Shown here: positions 61,601 to 64,000 of the stretch, in pieces
Numbering within the stretch: the first letter of the stretch is position 1
Layout of the letters: every line of letters starts with the position of its first letter
From: Tropicimonas sp. IMCC34043
GTDB taxonomy: Bacteria; Pseudomonadota; Alphaproteobacteria; Rhodobacterales; Rhodobacteraceae
Direction: 5' to 3'
Assembly (NCBI RefSeq): GCF_003390845.1
Contig: NZ_QMEK01000001.1
Coordinates: forward strand, 1,302,001-1,366,000
DNA length: 64,000 nt
Translations under genes and position numbers: made by a program
The notes under the pieces: model-generated
What the model saw: only the letters and a program-made list of their open reading frames with translations
The model's database searches: none
What the model was told of the DNA's origin: nothing

Positions 61601-62096
61601 GCGGGAAGATGTCGATGATGCCGCCGCGCACGGCGTAATCGCCGGGTTCGGTTACTGTCGGGGCCTGCGAGAATCCCATGCGCGCCAGGAACTGGCGCAG
61701 GCCCGCCTCGTCGATCCGGTGGCCGACCCGGGCCGAGAACGCGGACTCGCGCAGCACTGCCCGCGCGGGCACGCGCTGGGTCGCGGCATTCAGCGTCGTC
61801 AGCAGGACGAAAGGGCCCGGCACGCCCGCGGCAAGGGCCGCAAGCGTCGCCATTCGCGCCGCCGAGACATCGGGGTTGGGCGAGACCCGGTCATAGGGCA
61901 GGCAGTCCCAGCCCGGAAAATCCAGCACCACGGCATTCGGCGCGAAGAACGCCAGCGCCTCGCGCATCGCCGCCAGCCGCTTGTCGTCGCGCGCCACGTG
62001 CACGACGGCCGCGCCCTTTTCCAGTTCGCGCGCCAGCAGCCAGCCGTCGAACCCCTCCGGCGCGCCGCCGGCGATGATATGTGCGCCCTTGCTCAT
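58638..62096 (-). CDS. mfd: Transcription-repair coupling factor Mfd
   Basis: An ATP-dependent translocase that removes stalled RNA polymerase and recruits UvrA. The 1152-residue product has an N-terminal UvrB-like module and the RNA polymerase-interacting domain (LSPGDLVVHVDHGVGRYKGLE). The helicase core has Walker A ICGDVGFGKTEVAMRAAF, Walker B LLIIDEEQHFGV and motif III LTATPIPRTLQ, with the motor region QIRGRVGRAK following. The C-terminal TRCF domain contains YELYQTMLEEAISR. ATG 62096 is used; a GTG at 62108 is also in frame, but its leader looks worse. Mfd is normally transcribed alone. Confidence 0.96.
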   Translation of the reverse strand: MSKGAHIIAGGAPEGFDGWLLARELEKGAAVVHVARDDKRLAAMREALAFFAPNAVVLDFPGWDCLPYDRVSPNPDVSAARMATLAALAAGVPGPFVLLTTLNAATQRVPARAVLRESAFSARVGHRIDEAGLRQFLARMGFSQAPTVTEPGDYAVRGGIIDIFPPGHAGPVRLDLFGDVLDGARRFDAATQRTIEKLNSVDLAPVSEVILDEASITRFRQTYRIEFGAAGSDDPLYEAVSAGRKHAGMEHWLAFFHTRLETIFDYLPGATIILDDQGEAARIARWDSIADSYDNRREAMTSRARLDSVYKPAPPQGLYLDDAAWAAAIADHRMLRLSALPQGVGPGVIDAGGRIGRNFSPERKLENVNLFAALADHVRAKRDHGNVVVASYSEGARERLKGLMEDEGVLGLTEIRDDRDIPEGKGGLYLAVWALEHGFEGKGLTVISEQDVLGDRLIRKPRSKRRAENFLTEAQSLSPGDLVVHVDHGVGRYKGLEIVNALGADHEMIHLEYAEGARLYLPVENIELLSRFGHEEGLLDRLGGGAWQAKKAKLKERIRQIADKLMRIAAERALRKAPVLEPEHHIWEEFSARFPYQETEDQLKAIEDVLTDLGSGMPMDRLICGDVGFGKTEVAMRAAFVAAMSGMQVAVIAPTTLLARQHGKSFAERFRGLPLKVRPLSRFVSSKEAAETRKGLTDGSVDIAIGTHALLAKAVKFKNLGLLIIDEEQHFGVTHKERLKEMRSDVHVLTLTATPIPRTLQMSLSGVRDLSIIGTPPVDRLAIRTYVSEFDAITIREALLREHYRGGQSFYVVPRISDLPEIEAFLREQVPEVSYVVAHGQMAAGQLDDRMNAFYDGKFDVLLATTIVESGLDIPTANTMVVHRADMFGLAQLYQIRGRVGRAKTRAYAYLTTKPRAKLTATAEKRLRVLGSLDSLGAGFTLASQDLDIRGAGNLVGEEQSGQMREVGYELYQTMLEEAISRIRSGDFEGLTDDDGQWAPQINLGVPVLIPEEYVPDLDVRLGLYRRLSALTTKVELEGFAAELIDRFGKLPKEVNTLLLIVRIKAMCKRAGIARLDGGPKGATIQFHNDKFANPAGLVAFVQDQGGTAKIKDNKIIVRRDWASNADKIKGAFAIARDLAEHANAAAATAVR

Positions 62097-62175
62097 GACC
62101 GATGTCACCTAGGCCAGCCGCGGCCGGTGTCAACCGCGAACCGTCCCGCCGACCCGGCCGTGTGGTGCCGGGCCG

Positions 62176-63198
62176 TCAATGCCGCCGCGACCGGCTCAGC
62201 AGAATTGGCACCAGAATCACGAGGATCACGATCCGGGCAAAGTGGTGCGTCGCGACGTATGCCGGATCGTAGCCGAGCGCGAGGCCGATGGCCGCCATCG
62301 CCTCGACCCCTCCCGGCGCATAGGCGATCCAGACCTGCCCCAATGGCAACCCGGTCAGGAACGCCGTCAGGCAGGCAAAGGCAATCGACATCGCAAGGGT
62401 CGTGCCAATCAGCACAGCCCCAGCGCGCCCCATGGCCAGCAGCTGCCGCCCCGAGATCGACGTCAGCCGCGTGCCAAGCACGGTTCCGGTGACCACGAAG
62501 CTTGCAAAGATGGCCCAGCTCGGCGCGGGGCCATTGGCCAGTCCGGCAACGTGGGCGCTGGCGCTGAGGATCATGCCGATCAGCAGCGACGCGGCCGGGA
62601 TTCTCCACCGCGCCGCGGGGATGCTAAGGCCGAGCGTCAGCAGCAGAATCACGGTCAGCGCGAGAGGTTCCATCGCCGCCGAACGGACAAGCCCGACCGA
62701 CGGTGCGTCCATTACCGTCGCCAGCGGCGGCACGACGGCCACAAGCACCAGAAGGCGAATGACCTGAAGGATGGTAATGGCCGTGACATCGCCGTGACCG
62801 TCAAGCGCAATGGCGATGGCGTTCGACATGGTGCCGGGCGCGCTGGCCAGCAGCGCGGTTTCGGCATCCAGACCGAACCAGTTGCGAAGGATCGCCGCCC
62901 CCGCCAGCAAGGTCGTCAGCAGCGACACCGCCAGCAGCAGCAGACTGATGGACCAGGAGCCGAGTTGGCTCAGCGCATCGGCCTGAACGCCGGCGCCGAG
63001 CGAGATGCCGATCATGCCAAAGGCCACGTCGCGCAGCCGACCCGGAACCGCCATGGCAAGACCCGCGGTTGCAGCAATGGCGACCGCGATGCTCGACCCG
63101 ATCAGCGCGGCGGCCGGCAGACCCAGCAGGGTGGCGCAGACGGCGCCGGCCAGACCGATGGCACCGGCCAGAATGCCTTTGCGAACAGCGTCGTTCAT
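62176..63198 (-). CDS. AbrB-family membrane protein
   Basis: A 340-residue polytopic membrane protein of the AbrB (PF05145) type, distinct from the DNA-binding AbrB. It is alanine/leucine-rich and seems to have a duplicated membrane half: PGRLRDVAFGMIGISLGAGV and LLASAPGTMSNAIAIALDGHGDV in the first half, and WVAYAPGGVEAMAAIGLALGYDPAYVATHHFARI in the second. These are probably transporters, but the substrate is unclear. It begins 220 bases downstream of the TctA gene on the same strand. Confidence 0.82.
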   Translation of the reverse strand: MNDAVRKGILAGAIGLAGAVCATLLGLPAAALIGSSIAVAIAATAGLAMAVPGRLRDVAFGMIGISLGAGVQADALSQLGSWSISLLLLAVSLLTTLLAGAAILRNWFGLDAETALLASAPGTMSNAIAIALDGHGDVTAITILQVIRLLVLVAVVPPLATVMDAPSVGLVRSAAMEPLALTVILLLTLGLSIPAARWRIPAASLLIGMILSASAHVAGLANGPAPSWAIFASFVVTGTVLGTRLTSISGRQLLAMGRAGAVLIGTTLAMSIAFACLTAFLTGLPLGQVWIAYAPGGVEAMAAIGLALGYDPAYVATHHFARIVILVILVPILLSRSRRH

Positions 63199-63383
63199 CG
63201 TGTCGTTGTCTTCAGCAAGTCTGGCGACCTAGTCCTGTGCGCATTTCGGTTTGCCCGACTGTGGGGTCTTTCCAGACTCTTGCGGGGCGTGGCGAGGCGC
63301 AGGCAGTCAAAGCGCCGGGGCATGACCTTGCCCTCACTCTACGACCGGCACACCCGCACGCGCCGGCCTGACGACCCGTGGTC

Positions 63384-63406
63384 CCGGCCCGCCAGCGGCA
63401 GGCCGG
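63384..63406 (-). terminator. Hairpin after the tctA-like gene
   Basis: A 10-bp stem with one C-A mismatch (63384-63393 with 63397-63406) and a 3-base loop lies 12 bases downstream of the TctA stop on the minus strand. No T-run follows. Confidence 0.45.
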
Positions 63407-63418
63407 TTCCCTGTTGCC

Positions 63419-64000
63419 TCAATCGTCGCTGTCGGGCAGCGTCCGCGCGCGTCGGCCGAGCCAGATCGGCAGCACGACGACGACCAGCGCGAGACCGTAG
63501 AGCATGACGCTTTTCCAGTTCTCGATCAGGATGCCCCAGTCGCCGCCCGAGATCGACAGCGCCCGGCGCAGGTTGTCTTCGAACAACCCGCCCAGAACGA
63601 AACCGAGGATCACCGGGGCGAGCGAGAAGTCGAGCTTGCGCAGGAACCAGCCAAAGATGCCGAGCCATGTGATCATGAACAGATCGAACGGGTTGCCGAC
63701 GATGGAATAGATGCCGACGAAGGCCAGGATCGCGATCAGCGGCGTCAGGTAGTGCTGCGGAATGGTCAGCATCCGCGCGAACAGACCGACGAGCGGCAGG
63801 TTGATGATGAGAAGCGCGATATTGCCGACGTACATCGAGGCGATAAGGCCCCACGCAATCTCGGGCCGCTGCGCGAACATCAGCGGACCGGGCTGAATGT
63901 TGAACATCAACAGCGCCCCAAGCAGGATCGCTGTCGTTCCCGATCCCGGGATCCCCAGTGTCAGCATCGGCACCATGGCACCGCCGGCCGAGGCATTGTT
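63419..64000 (-). CDS. tctA: Tripartite tricarboxylate transporter permease TctA, 3' part
   Basis: The C-terminal 193 codons of a TctA-family membrane permease; the 5' end runs off the right edge of the window. TctA is the large permease of the TTT family, which works with TctB and a periplasmic binding protein TctC to take up carboxylates such as citrate. The segment GAMVPMLTLGIPGSGTTAILLGALLMFNIQPGP is the family signature, followed by about five helices with FGWFLRKLDFSLAPVILGFVLGG and ending in a charged tail. TctB and TctC should lie upstream, beyond 64000. Confidence 0.93.
   Translation of the reverse strand, partial: NNASAGGAMVPMLTLGIPGSGTTAILLGALLMFNIQPGPLMFAQRPEIAWGLIASMYVGNIALLIINLPLVGLFARMLTIPQHYLTPLIAILAFVGIYSIVGNPFDLFMITWLGIFGWFLRKLDFSLAPVILGFVLGGLFEDNLRRALSISGGDWGILIENWKSVMLYGLALVVVVLPIWLGRRARTLPDSDD

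Noticed and set aside
58449-62492. 1347-codon open frame antisense to mfd
   Set aside because: An antisense artefact of a high-GC gene; its composition is non-natural and mfd on the other strand is certain.

Overview
The window is a high-GC, densely packed chromosomal segment that looks like an alphaproteobacterium of the order Rhodobacterales. The pointers are the blocks yajC-secD-secF-(Mth938-like)-ccmABCDG and yfgM-like/bamB/der, an ilvN end, tatABC, clpP-clpX, an Nqr operon, an Mrp (Mnh) antiporter operon with fused A and B subunits, and a secreted protein with a VPLPA-CTERM tail. No rRNA, tRNA, insertion sequence, prophage or CRISPR array was seen. Almost all genes are core or housekeeping. 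Accessory content is limited to a few small or unusual genes.

Layout. 1-924: 3' end of ilvN, then a small secreted protein with three C-x6-C repeats. 987-7326 (minus): cytochrome c maturation genes ccmABCDG and, upstream, yajC-secD-secF with an Mth938-like gene. 7497-9841 (plus): a membrane-anchored pentapeptide-repeat protein carrying a 30-bp tandem DNA array, coupled by an ATGA overlap to a secreted trypsin-like protease. 9953-11976: serS and a TspO-like membrane protein. 12046-15690 (minus): der, bamB and a YfgM/TPR gene. 16153-21202: a two-gene RND efflux pump. 21327-27189: a patatin-like phospholipase, an Atm1-type ABC exporter, a FAD oxidoreductase and an orphan FbpC/PotA-like ABC ATPase. 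27340-29899: tatABC plus a DUF815 ATPase. 30062-32133 (minus): clpX and clpP. 32467-33305: an SRPBCC and a cupin gene. 33778-39769: mrp/mnh AB-C-D-E-F-G. 39850-41263: a stand-alone Lrp-type ligand-binding domain, a small possible ribbon-helix-helix protein behind an AT-rich promoter, and a VPLPA-CTERM protein. 41462-45194 (minus): pgi, pgl and zwf. 45375-49947: a radical SAM protein, a lytic transglycosylase lipoprotein, a GST, a DUF6314-like gene, purB and a small membrane protein. 49984-57369: nqrM and apbE (minus), divergent from nqrABCDEF (plus). 57597-63976: a CBS-domain protein, a small unknown, mfd, an AbrB-family membrane protein and the 3' end of a TctA permease that runs off the window.

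How the genes fit together. Two sodium systems sit 12 kb apart: Mrp (Na+/H+ antiport) and Na+-NQR (respiratory Na+ pump) with its maturation factors ApbE (FMN attachment) and NqrM (iron site assembly). This suggests a marine, saline or alkaline habitat. Sec, Tat, Bam-associated and Ccm genes cover envelope protein export and cytochrome c assembly. zwf-pgl-pgi feeds the pentose phosphate or Entner-Doudoroff routes. ClpXP, Mfd and PurB are housekeeping.

Many intergenic regions carry a TTGnnn-N17-TAnnnn promoter pattern in which the last T of the -10 box is often missing. The least explained items are the pentapeptide-repeat/protease pair with its tandem array and adjoining 20-bp perfect inverted repeat, the triple C-x6-C secreted protein, and the 85-residue possible regulator with an inverted repeat over its own promoter.
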